Part shown: positions 17,134 through 26,163 of the stretch, one piece after another
How positions within the stretch are numbered: position 1 is the stretch's first letter
How the letters are laid out: the number at the start of each line of letters is the position of its first letter
Source of the DNA: JANQPX01 sp039197065
GTDB lineage: Bacteria > Pseudomonadota > Alphaproteobacteria > Geminicoccales > Geminicoccaceae
Assembly (NCBI GenBank): GCA_039197065.1
Contig: JBCCUL010000036.1
Span: forward strand, 1-64,000
Reading direction: 5' to 3'
Length of the DNA stretch: 64,000 bases
The notes under the pieces: model-generated
Seen by the model: only the letters and a program-made list of their open reading frames with translations
Told to the model about the DNA's origin: nothing
The model's database searches: none
Position numbers and translations under genes: made by a program

Positions 17134-19461
17134 ATGATCTCGATCCTAAACGGGCTCCTCCGGACGCTCCTCTTGTTAACCATGCTCCTGCTACCGGCGG
17201 GCGCAGCGCTGGCGGCAGAGGCGAACGATGCCGGCTCGTCCGACATCGATCCCGCCAGGGTCGAGGGCCTGGTCAAGACGCTGGAAGATCCAGAGGCGCG
17301 CGCCAAGCTTATCGATCAGCTGAAAGCCCTGACCGCCGCTGAGACCGAGTCGAGTGAAGCGCACACAGTTGATGAGCTCGGCCTTGGGTTCGTCGACCTG
17401 GTCACCCGGCAGATCGACATGCTGGCACGCGCCTCGGTCGAGATTTCGTCGACGATCGTCGATCTCCCCGACCTGACCGACTGGCTGTTCGAGCAGGTCA
17501 CGGATCCAACACTCCGCGACTATTGGATCGACCTTCTCGTCAAGCTTGCCGTGACCCTCGGCGGCGGCATCATCGCTTATCGCCTTACCAGGCGTTTCAT
17601 GAACCCGACCATCGATCGCTTCTATAACGAGCGCCCGGATGGCCTGGTCGCCAAGGTCCCCTTGGCCTTGCTGCGCGGTGCGCTTCGCCTCATTCCGATT
17701 TTTGCTTTCACGGCCATTGGTTACGGCCTTTTGACCCTACTCGGGGACTGGAACGGAGATGCGGTATCTGTCCTCGGTCGCTCGCTGGTCGATGCGACCA
17801 TCTTCTGCATGGTTCTGGTGGTCGGCGCCCGCACCGTCCTGGCGCCATCCGCCCCCGGACTGCGGCTGGTCAATCTGTCTGATGGGCATGCCCGTTATAT
17901 CTTCAACTGGATCAAGCGTTTCATCTATCTGATCGCCTACAGCTACGTGGTCGCGCATAACGATTTCGTCCTCAAGATCCCCGGCAGCATCTATGGCGGC
18001 ATCAACCGAGCGCTCGGCCTCGTCGTGGTCCTGATGCTCATCTATCTCGTCCTTCGTAATCGCAAAACCGTCGCCCATTGGCTGCGCGGTCATGACCATG
18101 AAGACAGTGACCAGGTCATGCAGGTGCTCGGCCGCTGCAGGCGTCTCGTCGCCGACATTTGGCCGGTCTTCGCCATTTTCTATATCGTCAGCACCTACCT
18201 GATCTGGGCGCTCGCCATCCCCGGTGGCTTCTCCCTTTTGTTCCGAGGCGGCGTGCTCACCACGCTTCTCCTGGCGATCGCCCGCCCGCTTGCCTACGGC
18301 GTCGAGCGCGCGCTCGGCCAGGGCCTGTCCCTCGGCACGGGAATCCGCCGTCGCTATCCGGCGTTCGAGCGCAGGATCAACCGATATCTCGGACTGCTGC
18401 AGGGCTTTGCGGTCTCACTCGTTTACTTCGTGATCCTTCTGACCCTGGTGCATATCTGGGGTTTCAACCTGTTCACACTGGTCGGCGGATGGCTGAGCGA
18501 CGAAGCCTGGGGCAAGCTCAAAAGCGCCGCCATCGTCGTTGCCGTGAGCTTCCTGGTCTGGGAGCTGATCAGCACGCTGATCGAGAACTATCTCGACGCC
18601 ATCGACGACAGCGGCACCCGGATCGAGCGCAGTGCCCGGGCGCGCACGCTTTTGCCGCTGTTGCAGACCTTTCTCTTCCTCCTGATCTGCACGGTCGTGA
18701 CCCTGACCACGCTTTCGACCCTCGGCGTCGACGTCACGCCGGTCCTGGCTGCGGCCGGCGTCATCGGCATCGCCATCGGCTTCGGTTCGCAAAAGCTGGT
18801 GCAGGACATCATCAACGGCCTCTTCATCCTGTTTCAGGACACGATCGCCGTCGGCGAAGTCGTCGATGTCGCCGGACATTCCGGGGTGGTCGAGCACATT
18901 TCGGTGCGGACCATCGGTCTTCGCGATCTTTCCGGACGGGCCCATACCATTCCGTTTAGCGAGGTCACCACGATCACCAACCACACCAAGGACTACGCCT
19001 TCGCCGAGCTCAATATCGGCATCGGCTATCGTGAGGATGTGGACGAAGTGATCGAAGTGATCCGTCAGATCGGCGCCGAGCTCGAGACCGACCCGGTTCA
19101 CGGACAAAACATCCTGGAGCCGATCCAGGTGCTGGGCGTGGATCAGTTCGCCGACAGCGCCGTCATCATCAAGGCGCGGATTAAGACCAATCCGATGACC
19201 CAATGGGCTGTGAAGCGAGCGTTCAATCGCCTGATGAAATACCGTTTCGACGAACTCGGCATCGAGATCCCCTACCCGCATCAGACCATCTATTTCGGCG
19301 AGGACAAGGAAGGCCTGGCTCCGGCGGCCCACATTCTGGTCGGCGAGCAAAAGCGACGCACCGCCTCTGTTCAGGCCAGGGAAAGCAACGATAAGCCGAA
19401 AGACATCCCAACGATGCGCGTGGTCAATGACAACATGCCGGATGAGGCTGGCGATGACTGA
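17134..19461 (+). CDS. MscS-family mechanosensitive ion channel with signal peptide
   Basis: 775 residues. The ATG at 17134 gives a classical signal peptide (H-region TLLLLTMLLLPAGAALA, cleavage near AEA) and leaves room for the CtrA-type promoter; ATG 17104 or TTG 17095 would add 10-13 residues. A soluble periplasmic region is followed by several membrane segments, then the pore and beta domain: GVIGIAIGFGSQKLVQD, GEVVDVAGHSGVVE and the alpha/beta C-terminal domain. It is larger than E. coli MscS, closer to the YbdG/YnaI or MscK size class. Role: pressure release on osmotic downshock. It overlaps the next small gene by 8 bp. Confidence 0.9.
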   Translation: MISILNGLLRTLLLLTMLLLPAGAALAAEANDAGSSDIDPARVEGLVKTLEDPEARAKLIDQLKALTAAETESSEAHTVDELGLGFVDLVTRQIDMLARASVEISSTIVDLPDLTDWLFEQVTDPTLRDYWIDLLVKLAVTLGGGIIAYRLTRRFMNPTIDRFYNERPDGLVAKVPLALLRGALRLIPIFAFTAIGYGLLTLLGDWNGDAVSVLGRSLVDATIFCMVLVVGARTVLAPSAPGLRLVNLSDGHARYIFNWIKRFIYLIAYSYVVAHNDFVLKIPGSIYGGINRALGLVVVLMLIYLVLRNRKTVAHWLRGHDHEDSDQVMQVLGRCRRLVADIWPVFAIFYIVSTYLIWALAIPGGFSLLFRGGVLTTLLLAIARPLAYGVERALGQGLSLGTGIRRRYPAFERRINRYLGLLQGFAVSLVYFVILLTLVHIWGFNLFTLVGGWLSDEAWGKLKSAAIVVAVSFLVWELISTLIENYLDAIDDSGTRIERSARARTLLPLLQTFLFLLICTVVTLTTLSTLGVDVTPVLAAAGVIGIAIGFGSQKLVQDIINGLFILFQDTIAVGEVVDVAGHSGVVEHISVRTIGLRDLSGRAHTIPFSEVTTITNHTKDYAFAELNIGIGYREDVDEVIEVIRQIGAELETDPVHGQNILEPIQVLGVDQFADSAVIIKARIKTNPMTQWAVKRAFNRLMKYRFDELGIEIPYPHQTIYFGEDKEGLAPAAHILVGEQKRRTASVQARESNDKPKDIPTMRVVNDNMPDEAGDD

Positions 19462-19801
19462 CTATGATACCCGTGCCTATAGCTATGGCGGAATTAAGCG
19501 GCAGATGCAGCGCGGCACCAACGACCATGAGCGCCATCTTCGGCAAGCCTGGGTCGATCGTGTGCTCAATATTCTGGACAGCGACAATCTGATCACCCAG
19601 GCCGCATCGGGCATGGCCGATGCGGACGGTCTGCTGTTCGATTGCAATGTCGCCCCGCTGGTCTGGGACGATCCGCGCGTCGCCTATCGACGCCAACAGC
19701 TCGAGGGGAGCGACGTTACCGTCGAACTGGTCGATCACGAGCTCAATGTGGCAGGCAAAACGTTCAAACGGACGAAGGTCAAGGTCGCCTTTACGGGTTA
19801 G
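19454..19801 (+). CDS. Conserved-looking hypothetical protein, 115 residues
   Basis: Starts at ATG 19454, overlapping the mscS-like stop by 8 bp, which implies coupled translation. The protein begins MTDYDTRAYSYGGIKRQMQR, is soluble, has no signal peptide or membrane segment, and contains only one cysteine. I do not recognise a family. Codon use and the operon overlap argue for a real gene that may work with the channel. Confidence 0.65.
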   Translation: MTDYDTRAYSYGGIKRQMQRGTNDHERHLRQAWVDRVLNILDSDNLITQAASGMADADGLLFDCNVAPLVWDDPRVAYRRQQLEGSDVTVELVDHELNVAGKTFKRTKVKVAFTG

Positions 19802-19888
19802 CGAGGCGTTCGATACAGAAGGTCCCCTCGACATCGACAAAACTTGGCCGCAAACCGTCAATCTTGGCGACTGCGGAAGGGTATCAAA

Positions 19889-19907
19889 TGATGTGGTCAT
19901 ACCACTA
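19889..19907 (-). repeat. 3'-end palindromic element, copy a
   Basis: Plus-strand sequence TGATGTGGTCATACCACTA; stem GTGGT/ACCAC around a 3-nt loop. It lies 107 bp beyond copy b in the direction of transcription of the minus-strand reductase gene, so the two form a tandem pair. Confidence 0.8.
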
Positions 19908-19995
19908 GCGCTGCGACCGCAGCGGATACAGTCATTAAGACAATCGCAATCAATTGATGTTATGCGAAGAGACTTCGGCATTTTTCGGAGTCAGG

Positions 19996-20014
19996 TGATG
20001 TGGTCAAGCCACTA
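19996..20014 (-). repeat. 3'-end palindromic element, copy b
   Basis: Plus-strand TGATGTGGTCAAGCCACTA. Its last three bases are the TAG stop codon of the minus-strand reductase gene. One stem position is mismatched (GTGGT against GCCAC). Confidence 0.8.
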
Positions 20015-20596
20015 GTCGGTATCGGCCTTTTCGATTTCCTGTGCAGAGCGCTCCAATATCAAAAGCTCCAATCCTGCCGCCTTGTCGAACCAAGACCGCC
20101 GACCGATCACCAGCCCCTTCTGTTCGAGCTTGGCGATCGCTTGGTCGAGACCGTCGACGCCCTCGAACAGCGGTCGGCCGGCGCCGAGCCTCACTTCATG
20201 GGCGATGCTTAAATGAAACTCTTGAAAACCACCCTCATCGAGGATCCAACTGAACACGCCGGTCCCACCGACAACGGCAACATCAGCCGTTGCGCCAGCG
20301 ACGGCGGCAATAGCCGATGCCGGCGCCACATCCTCGGAATTGACCCACCAGGTTCTGACATCCTCTCGGATGACCGCGCGCACGCCGCGGGATACCACCA
20401 GTCGGCGACGTTGCTTCGCGTTGGGCGCCGCTTCATGGGTATGGCGACCGAGAAGAGTGATGTCGGCGCGATCGAGCGCAGCCTGGAAATAGGCCCAGTC
20501 AGCATCGAAACGCAGCGCATCGGGCATGCGCCCCTGATCGTCGGCGATAAAGCCGTCCGCCGACACGACGGCGTATCCTTTGAATGTCACCGTCAT
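20012..20596 (-). CDS. Dihydrofolate reductase-like (RibD C-terminal domain) protein
   Basis: 194 residues. The N-terminus MTVTFKGYAVVSADGFIAD and the motifs ADITLLGRHTHE and VAVVGGTGVFSWIL (NADPH-binding) place it in the RibD_C/dihydrofolate reductase superfamily. C-terminal HLSIAHEVRLGAGRPLF is typical of the stand-alone members. Expected role: NADPH-dependent reduction of a pteridine- or pyrimidine-like compound, substrate unknown. It is divergent from ppk2. Its stop codon is supplied by a palindromic repeat element. Confidence 0.85.
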   Translation of the reverse strand: MTVTFKGYAVVSADGFIADDQGRMPDALRFDADWAYFQAALDRADITLLGRHTHEAAPNAKQRRRLVVSRGVRAVIREDVRTWWVNSEDVAPASAIAAVAGATADVAVVGGTGVFSWILDEGGFQEFHLSIAHEVRLGAGRPLFEGVDGLDQAIAKLEQKGLVIGRRSWFDKAAGLELLILERSAQEIEKADTD

Positions 20597-20702
20597 GACT
20601 TATGTCAATGACCTTGGGGTTTCCATTGTTGAAGCCTATCGTTCTTATACCGGAACGCCAACCGGGGATCAGCGGGCGATGACGGCCATGGGAGCACGCT
20701 AA
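20595..20702 (+). CDS. Possible 35-residue upstream ORF coupled to ppk2
   Basis: An open frame from ATG 20595 (MTYVNDLGVSIVEAYRSYTG...) ends in TAA that overlaps the ppk2 ATG (TAATG). The coupling and protein-like composition are suggestive, but the start overlaps the divergent reductase start and there is no ribosome binding site in front. It may be a leader peptide or chance. Confidence 0.25.
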   Translation: MTYVNDLGVSIVEAYRSYTGTPTGDQRAMTAMGAR

Positions 20703-21730
20703 TGGTAACCAAGAATAGTCGGCAGGCGCGTGGCGCTCGGAAAAACGGTGTCGATAATTCCGGCGACCTACCGGACACTAAGGGCGAGACCACGGCGTCC
20801 AGCAAGGAGAGCAAAGCGGTTTCCACGAAACGGGCCGCAAAGGCCCGCCATGAGCTTGCCGAAAAGCGCCATGACGCAGACGTCATTCGTCGTTTCTTTG
20901 AAAGCGGCGAGTATCCTTATAAGCGCAAGATGCCGAGAGCGGCTTACGAACGGCGCAAGGCCGAGCTGCAAGTCGAGCTTCTCAAGGTGCAGCGCTGGGT
21001 CAAGGAAACCGGCGAACGGGTGATGATCCTGTTCGAAGGCCGCGACGCGGCGGGCAAGGGCGGCACGATCAAGCGGTTCATGGAACACCTCAATCCGCGC
21101 GGCGCCAGGGTGGTCGCCCTGGAAAAACCCACCGAGACCGAGAGCGGCCAGTGGTATTTCCAACGTTATGTCAGACACTTCCCGACCGCAGGCGAAATCG
21201 TACTGTTCGACCGGTCCTGGTATAATCGCGCCGGTGTCGAGCGGGTGATGAACTTCTGCAGCGCCCAGGATTATCTGGAGTTCATGCGTCAAGCACCGGA
21301 ACTGGAACGCATGCTGGTCAGAAGCGGCATCCGGCTTTTCAAATACTGGTTCTCTGTGACCCAGGACGAGCAGCGCCGGCGTTTTGCACGGCGAAAAAAC
21401 GATCCGCTCAAGCAGTGGAAGCTGTCGCCGATGGATCTCGCCTCAGTCGAACGCTGGTCCGACTACACCGAGGCCAAGGAGGCCATGTTCTTCTACACCG
21501 ACACGGCCGACGCACCCTGGACGGTCATCAAATCCGACGACAAGAAGCGGGCCCGCCTGAATTGCATGGCGCACTTCCTGGACAGCCTGCCCTATCCGGA
21601 CAAGAACACCAGGGTAGTCCGCGGGCCGGACAGCCTTATCGTCGGGGCCAGTTCACATGTCATCGGGGCTAGCGATCACATCCTCGGTAAGAACCCACAC
21701 TCCGGCAGCGGGGGACGACCGGATGAATGA
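20702..21730 (+). CDS. ppk2: Polyphosphate kinase 2
   Basis: 342 residues. About 60 N-terminal residues are a charged, disordered extension; the PPK2 domain follows. Walker A is FEGRDAAGKGGT (about 111-122), a second nucleotide-contacting stretch is PTETESGQWYFQRY, and Walker B lies in IVLFDRSWYNR. This matches single-domain class I PPK2, which transfers phosphate from polyphosphate to nucleoside diphosphates. GGGAG sits 8 nt before the ATG. It is transcribed alone, divergent from the reductase gene. Confidence 0.93.
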   Translation: MVTKNSRQARGARKNGVDNSGDLPDTKGETTASSKESKAVSTKRAAKARHELAEKRHDADVIRRFFESGEYPYKRKMPRAAYERRKAELQVELLKVQRWVKETGERVMILFEGRDAAGKGGTIKRFMEHLNPRGARVVALEKPTETESGQWYFQRYVRHFPTAGEIVLFDRSWYNRAGVERVMNFCSAQDYLEFMRQAPELERMLVRSGIRLFKYWFSVTQDEQRRRFARRKNDPLKQWKLSPMDLASVERWSDYTEAKEAMFFYTDTADAPWTVIKSDDKKRARLNCMAHFLDSLPYPDKNTRVVRGPDSLIVGASSHVIGASDHILGKNPHSGSGGRPDE

Positions 21731-21822
21731 CGCGAGAAAGCAACTAAAGATTTTTCTATGAACCAAACTGCTCAATTAATGATTTCTTAGCCTTTTTCTG
21801 CTTTAGTCGCCGCTGATATGTG

Positions 21823-21838
21823 CGGTGGCCGGCCACCG
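21823..21838. repeat. Perfect 16-bp palindrome before the glycosyltransferase gene
   Basis: CGGTGGCCGGCCACCG is fully self-complementary. It ends 23 bp before the likely start codon and could be an operator or an mRNA hairpin near the ribosome binding site. It is preceded by an AT-rich 90-bp stretch. Confidence 0.55.
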
Positions 21839-21861
21839 TCTCACCGCCCCTCGGGAGATTG

Positions 21862-22743
21862 GTGTTGCAGGCAGCGATCGTCACGGGTGCCGATCACGGC
21901 TATTTCCCTTTGATGCACGCTCTGCTGCAAACGCTCCATCGCACCGTAGCGGACTCGGCTTGTCGACTGCTGGTCCTCGATTTCGGGCTGACGCCTGATG
22001 AGCGCGCAACCGTCGAAGCTCTTGTTGATGCGATCGTCCGTCCCGAGTGGTGGTTTGACGTACCGGAACATCTCCGTCTTCCGCGCAATCTCGGCTACGC
22101 CGCGCGCCCGATGATCCCCGACTATTTTCCGGGTTACGACGTCTATCTTTGGCTGGATGCCGACATCTCGGTTCAAGACGGCCAGTTCGCTTCAGCTTTC
22201 CTATGCGCCGCAGACGATGGCGCGCTTGCCATCGTCGAAGAGGCGGACCCTTCCTATCGAACCGAGCTCTACGCACTTAAATGGCGCGTTGGCAATGCCT
22301 TTCGCTGCTTCGGCCCTCTTGGCGGCTTGCGCCTTTGCCTGGGGCGTCAGATCAACTCAGGCGCCTTTGCCCTTCGCGCTGATGCGCCGCACTGGAAGGC
22401 GTGGCAATGGCGCTATCAAGAGGCCGTGATGCGTGCCGGTCGCGCCAATCTCGATCAGCACGCGCTCATGGCTACGCTTTGTCTGGACGGTCTTCCCGCA
22501 TCATACCTCGGCAGTACCTATAACTGGATCTGCGCACGCAGCCAGCCGGTCTGGGACGACGTTCGTCAGTCATTCTGCCGGCCTTCGCCCCCTTTTGAGC
22601 CGATAAGCGTTCTGCACCTGGCCGGTCGTCAAAAGGAAGGCTTGTACCAAATCAGGACCCTTGCAGGCGGCACCAAGGCCATGCCGCTTTCCTATGCCGA
22701 CATCGGCGAGATTCCTTTGGAGCCCGAGGCGGCAAGCGCCTAG
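21862..22743 (+). CDS. Glycosyltransferase-like protein (GT-A fold, GT8-like)
   Basis: About 293 residues. GTG 21862 or TTG 21865 fits the GGGAG at 21853-21857; no ATG is well placed. LQAAIVTGADHGYFPLMHALLQTL is a typical start for sugar-nucleotide transferases that scan 'current events', and VYLWLDADISVQDG carries the D-x-D metal-binding motif. INSGAFALRAD and LDQHALM resemble GT8 acceptor-side motifs. Acceptor and sugar are unknown. It stands alone between ppk2 and the hopanoid genes. Confidence 0.6.
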   Translation: MLQAAIVTGADHGYFPLMHALLQTLHRTVADSACRLLVLDFGLTPDERATVEALVDAIVRPEWWFDVPEHLRLPRNLGYAARPMIPDYFPGYDVYLWLDADISVQDGQFASAFLCAADDGALAIVEEADPSYRTELYALKWRVGNAFRCFGPLGGLRLCLGRQINSGAFALRADAPHWKAWQWRYQEAVMRAGRANLDQHALMATLCLDGLPASYLGSTYNWICARSQPVWDDVRQSFCRPSPPFEPISVLHLAGRQKEGLYQIRTLAGGTKAMPLSYADIGEIPLEPEAASA

Positions 22744-22774
22744 TTCGGCTGCATTCGCTTTTCGGAGGCCTTGG

Positions 22775-23425
22775 TCAGCTTCCCGCAGCAAGCTCGGCAA
22801 TACGTTGATCAAGAGCGGCGATCAGGTCATCATAACCGCCGTTCTTCAAGACCGATGAGAACTCGGCACGCTGCCGCGCCAGTTCGGAAAATTTCCCGTC
22901 CAGCATGACGTCGATGATCCGCCAGCCCTCAGCATCCGCAGAGCCGGCCGTCTCCCTCAAAACGAAGTTCAGGCCGACGTCAGGATCATGCGGTCGAATG
23001 ATGCGATCATCGACGATCACCGTGTCGCGCGGTCCCGGCTTTTCGCCAAAGATCTCAAATCGCTCACCACCGTAGCCATCGAAGCGCGATGCGAAGGTGG
23101 CAATGCTCATGCGGCTGAAGCGCTCGACGAGATCCGTACGTTCCTGCTTATCGAGATCGTTCCAGGCGCGGCCCACGGCGATCTTGGCCATGAAGGCGAA
23201 ATCGAAGGTCGAGCGTAGTACAGGGTCGAGTTTATCGTAACGTCCCTGGTAGCCGAGTGCATCTGCGGATTGCATGACGTCCAGGAGCGTCGTATTTAGC
23301 CTTTGCACCACGGCTTGCACGCCGCTGTCATTCGTCGCGGGAAAAGCCGGATTGGCGGCAAACATCAACATCACCGCCAGAATGACGGCGAAAGGCCTTC
23401 CGCTCCCATGCGTTCTACGCCTCAT
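22775..23425 (-). CDS. hpnM: Hopanoid-associated periplasmic protein HpnM (MlaC/Ttg2D-like)
   Basis: 216 residues. I chose ATG 23425, which begins a signal peptide (RPFAVILAVMLMFAANPAFPA); the longer frame to 23593 has no such start. The mature part matches the MlaC/Ttg2 family: YDKLDPVLRSTFDFAFMAKIAVGRAW and a C-terminal GWRIIDVMLDGKF. Such proteins carry lipids across the periplasm. It lies divergent to hpnN, the hopanoid transporter, with 134 bp between them. Confidence 0.88.
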   Translation of the reverse strand: MRRRTHGSGRPFAVILAVMLMFAANPAFPATNDSGVQAVVQRLNTTLLDVMQSADALGYQGRYDKLDPVLRSTFDFAFMAKIAVGRAWNDLDKQERTDLVERFSRMSIATFASRFDGYGGERFEIFGEKPGPRDTVIVDDRIIRPHDPDVGLNFVLRETAGSADAEGWRIIDVMLDGKFSELARQRAEFSSVLKNGGYDDLIAALDQRIAELAAGS

Positions 23426-23559
23426 GTCGGCGCCCCAATCGAGACAAAAGATCACGTCTCCTTTCTCATGTGGTCGCGCTGTCCGGCATCCAGGAGAGTT
23501 GATTGCGATAGCACGATCCGCCGAAATCCAGAAGATGCCAGAACAAGGCTGAACCTGGC

Positions 23560-26163
23560 ATGACCGACAATAGATCGCGTGAGATCCAGTCAATTCATGT
23601 CGACGGTCTATCGAGACACCCGATTGCTATCCTGGCCGTCCTGCTCCTGCTGACGGTTGCTTCCTTGATCTACAGCGCCGGCAACCTTCGGATCAACACC
23701 GATACCACCGACATGATCGCTGCCGAGGTGCCGTTTCGTCAGAACCATATCGCGTTTCAAGAGGCCTTTCCGGCATTCAAGGAAACGATCGTTGCGGTGA
23801 TCGACGGCGACAGCCCTGAGCAAAGCGAAGAGGCCGCAAAGGCGCTGGCTGAAGCCATGGTTGCCGATAGCGAACATTTCGCCCAGATCGAACTTCCCGG
23901 AAGCGATCCGTTCTTCGAACAACATGGGCTTCTCTATCTCGATGCGGACGCGCTAACCGCATTGGGCGATCGCCTGGCGGCTGCACAGCCGCTTCTGGCT
24001 GCGCTTGCCGCCGCCCCTAATCTCAAAGGGTTTTCAGACTTTCTTCGCCTTGCGCTGGAGCAACGAGAGACTGAAGACATCCCGGAAACGCTGGATCAAC
24101 TGTTCGACAAACTCGCCGAGGTCACCGAAGCTGCGGAAGCAGGCATTCCCAAGGATTTTTCCTGGCAGGAGCAGCTTGGCCAAAGCCCGGCGCGCGGCGG
24201 CAAGCGGCGTCTCCTGATCGTGGAACCCGCGATCGACTATGGCTCGCTGGCGCCCGCAGCCGGCGCGATCGAGGCCACCCGGACTATCGCGGCAGAGCTC
24301 GGCATCAATCAGCCGGGCGGCCCGACCATGCACCTGACCGGCTCCGCAGCCATCGAGCATGAAGAACTTAAAACAGTCAGCAGCGGTGCTGTCTTGGCCG
24401 GACTTTCGGCAACCGCAGGCGTTGCCTTTCTCCTGATCTTCGGCCTGGGATCGCTCCGACTGATCGTCGCCACACTTTTGACACTCCTGGTAGGCCTCAT
24501 CATCACCGCCGGTCTCGCGACGCTCTTGATCGGGCAGCTCAACCTGATCTCGGTAACCTTCGCCGTCCTGTTTGTCGGCCTCGGCGTCGATTTCGGCATT
24601 CACCTCTGCCTGCGCTACCGGGAAGAGTTCGGACGCAGCGCAGCCCATATTGATGCGCTCAGACAGGCCATCAAGGCGGTTCGTCGGCCGCTCAGCCTCA
24701 GCGCCATCTGCGCCGGCCTCGGTTTCATCGCCTTCGTGCCAACCGATTATCAGGGGCTCGCCGAACTCGGCATCATCTCGGCGACCGGCATGGCGGTGGC
24801 GTGGACGACAAGTCTTCTGCTTTTGCCAGCCCTCCTCCATCTTATGCCACTCAAGTCGAAGGATCAGAAACAGGCAGCATCTGTCACGACGACCAACTGG
24901 ACAGAGCGTTACGCCAGCAGCATTCTCGGGATCACCGTGATTGCCGCCGTCTCCTTGGTGCCCTTGCTCCCGCGGGTCACCTTCGACTTCAACCCCCTCA
25001 ATCTTAAGGATCCAAACAGCGAGTCGGTGGCGACATTCCTCGATCTCGAGCGCAATCCCGACACCGCGACCAATATCATCAACATTCTCGCAGCCGATCT
25101 TGAACAAGCGGATCGCTTGGCGGGGCAGCTGCGCGAGACCGCCGGTATCGGCGAGGTGATCACACTCTCCAGCTTCGTGCCGAAGGACCAGACGGAAAAG
25201 CTCGATCTGATCGACGGCATGGCTTTTTTCCTGGGTTCGCTGACGCCGCCTGACAACATTGCGATCAGCGATGAGGAGAGAAAGGAGGCCTTCGACCAGC
25301 TACAGAACGTCCTGGATCAGGCCAAGCCCGAGGATGAGAGCGGCGCCAAACGGCTTCTCGAAAGCCTGAGTGTGCTTGGAGCAGATACCGGTGGTCCGGA
25401 TAGCCCAGCCCTTATCGATCTCGAGCAGCGTCTGACGCGCTACCTCCCGAACCTGCTGGCGAGGCTGGATCGGGCGCTGCAGGCCGGTGAGGTCGATCTG
25501 GAAAGCCTGCCGCAAAGTCTGCACGAGGATTGGGTCAATGATGCTGGCGAAGCCAAGGTCATGGTCAGACCCACCATCGGCATTCACGACAACCGCGCAC
25601 TTCAGCGCTTTGCCGATGCGGCCCTCGGTGCTGCGCCGACCGCAACCGGCACGCCTATCATCATCACCGAGGCGGGGCGCGTGGTCGTCGGCGCCTTCAT
25701 CGAAGCCTCGATCATCGCCCTTTCGCTGATCACTCTCGTTCTGATCGTCGTGCTGCGCCGTCCGATGGATGTTCTGCTGGTGTTGATGCCACTGGCGCTC
25801 GCCATCCTGTTCACAGCGGGAACCTCGGTGTTCCTGGGCCTCGAGCTCAATTTCGCCAATGTCATCGTCTTGCCGCTGCTTCTCGGTCTCGGCGTGAGCG
25901 GCGCGATCCATGTGGTGATGCGCCGTCGAGCGCAGCAGGTTTCGGAGGAAACGGGCGGACCTGTCAGCACACCACGCGCCGTCCTCTTCAGCGCGCTCAC
26001 CACCATCGCGTCTTTTGGCTCGCTCGCCATCTCCACGCATCCCGGCATGGCGAGCATGGGGCTTCTGCTGACGGTCGCCATTCTCTGGAGCCTTGTGTGC
26101 ACCCTTGTCATCCTGCCGGCGCTGTTCGCGCTGATCGAGCCCCCCAGGGATGCGCCGCCATGA
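23560..26163 (+). CDS. hpnN: Hopanoid transporter HpnN (RND/MMPL superfamily)
   Basis: 867 residues with two six-helix halves of the RND/MMPL type: a first membrane segment at about 20-40, a periplasmic domain, helices near 275-400 (GVDFGIHLCLRYREEFG), a second periplasmic domain and a final helix bundle near 700-860. HpnN moves hopanoids from the inner to the outer membrane in Rhodopseudomonas. Its stop overlaps the hpnA start (ATGA at 26160), so the two are translationally coupled. Confidence 0.93.
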   Translation: MTDNRSREIQSIHVDGLSRHPIAILAVLLLLTVASLIYSAGNLRINTDTTDMIAAEVPFRQNHIAFQEAFPAFKETIVAVIDGDSPEQSEEAAKALAEAMVADSEHFAQIELPGSDPFFEQHGLLYLDADALTALGDRLAAAQPLLAALAAAPNLKGFSDFLRLALEQRETEDIPETLDQLFDKLAEVTEAAEAGIPKDFSWQEQLGQSPARGGKRRLLIVEPAIDYGSLAPAAGAIEATRTIAAELGINQPGGPTMHLTGSAAIEHEELKTVSSGAVLAGLSATAGVAFLLIFGLGSLRLIVATLLTLLVGLIITAGLATLLIGQLNLISVTFAVLFVGLGVDFGIHLCLRYREEFGRSAAHIDALRQAIKAVRRPLSLSAICAGLGFIAFVPTDYQGLAELGIISATGMAVAWTTSLLLLPALLHLMPLKSKDQKQAASVTTTNWTERYASSILGITVIAAVSLVPLLPRVTFDFNPLNLKDPNSESVATFLDLERNPDTATNIINILAADLEQADRLAGQLRETAGIGEVITLSSFVPKDQTEKLDLIDGMAFFLGSLTPPDNIAISDEERKEAFDQLQNVLDQAKPEDESGAKRLLESLSVLGADTGGPDSPALIDLEQRLTRYLPNLLARLDRALQAGEVDLESLPQSLHEDWVNDAGEAKVMVRPTIGIHDNRALQRFADAALGAAPTATGTPIIITEAGRVVVGAFIEASIIALSLITLVLIVVLRRPMDVLLVLMPLALAILFTAGTSVFLGLELNFANVIVLPLLLGLGVSGAIHVVMRRRAQQVSEETGGPVSTPRAVLFSALTTIASFGSLAISTHPGMASMGLLLTVAILWSLVCTLVILPALFALIEPPRDAPP

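Noticed and set aside
21776..21790. TTAA-N7-TTAG, a near CtrA box before the glycosyltransferase
   Set aside because: One mismatch in the second half within an AT-rich stretch; expected by chance.
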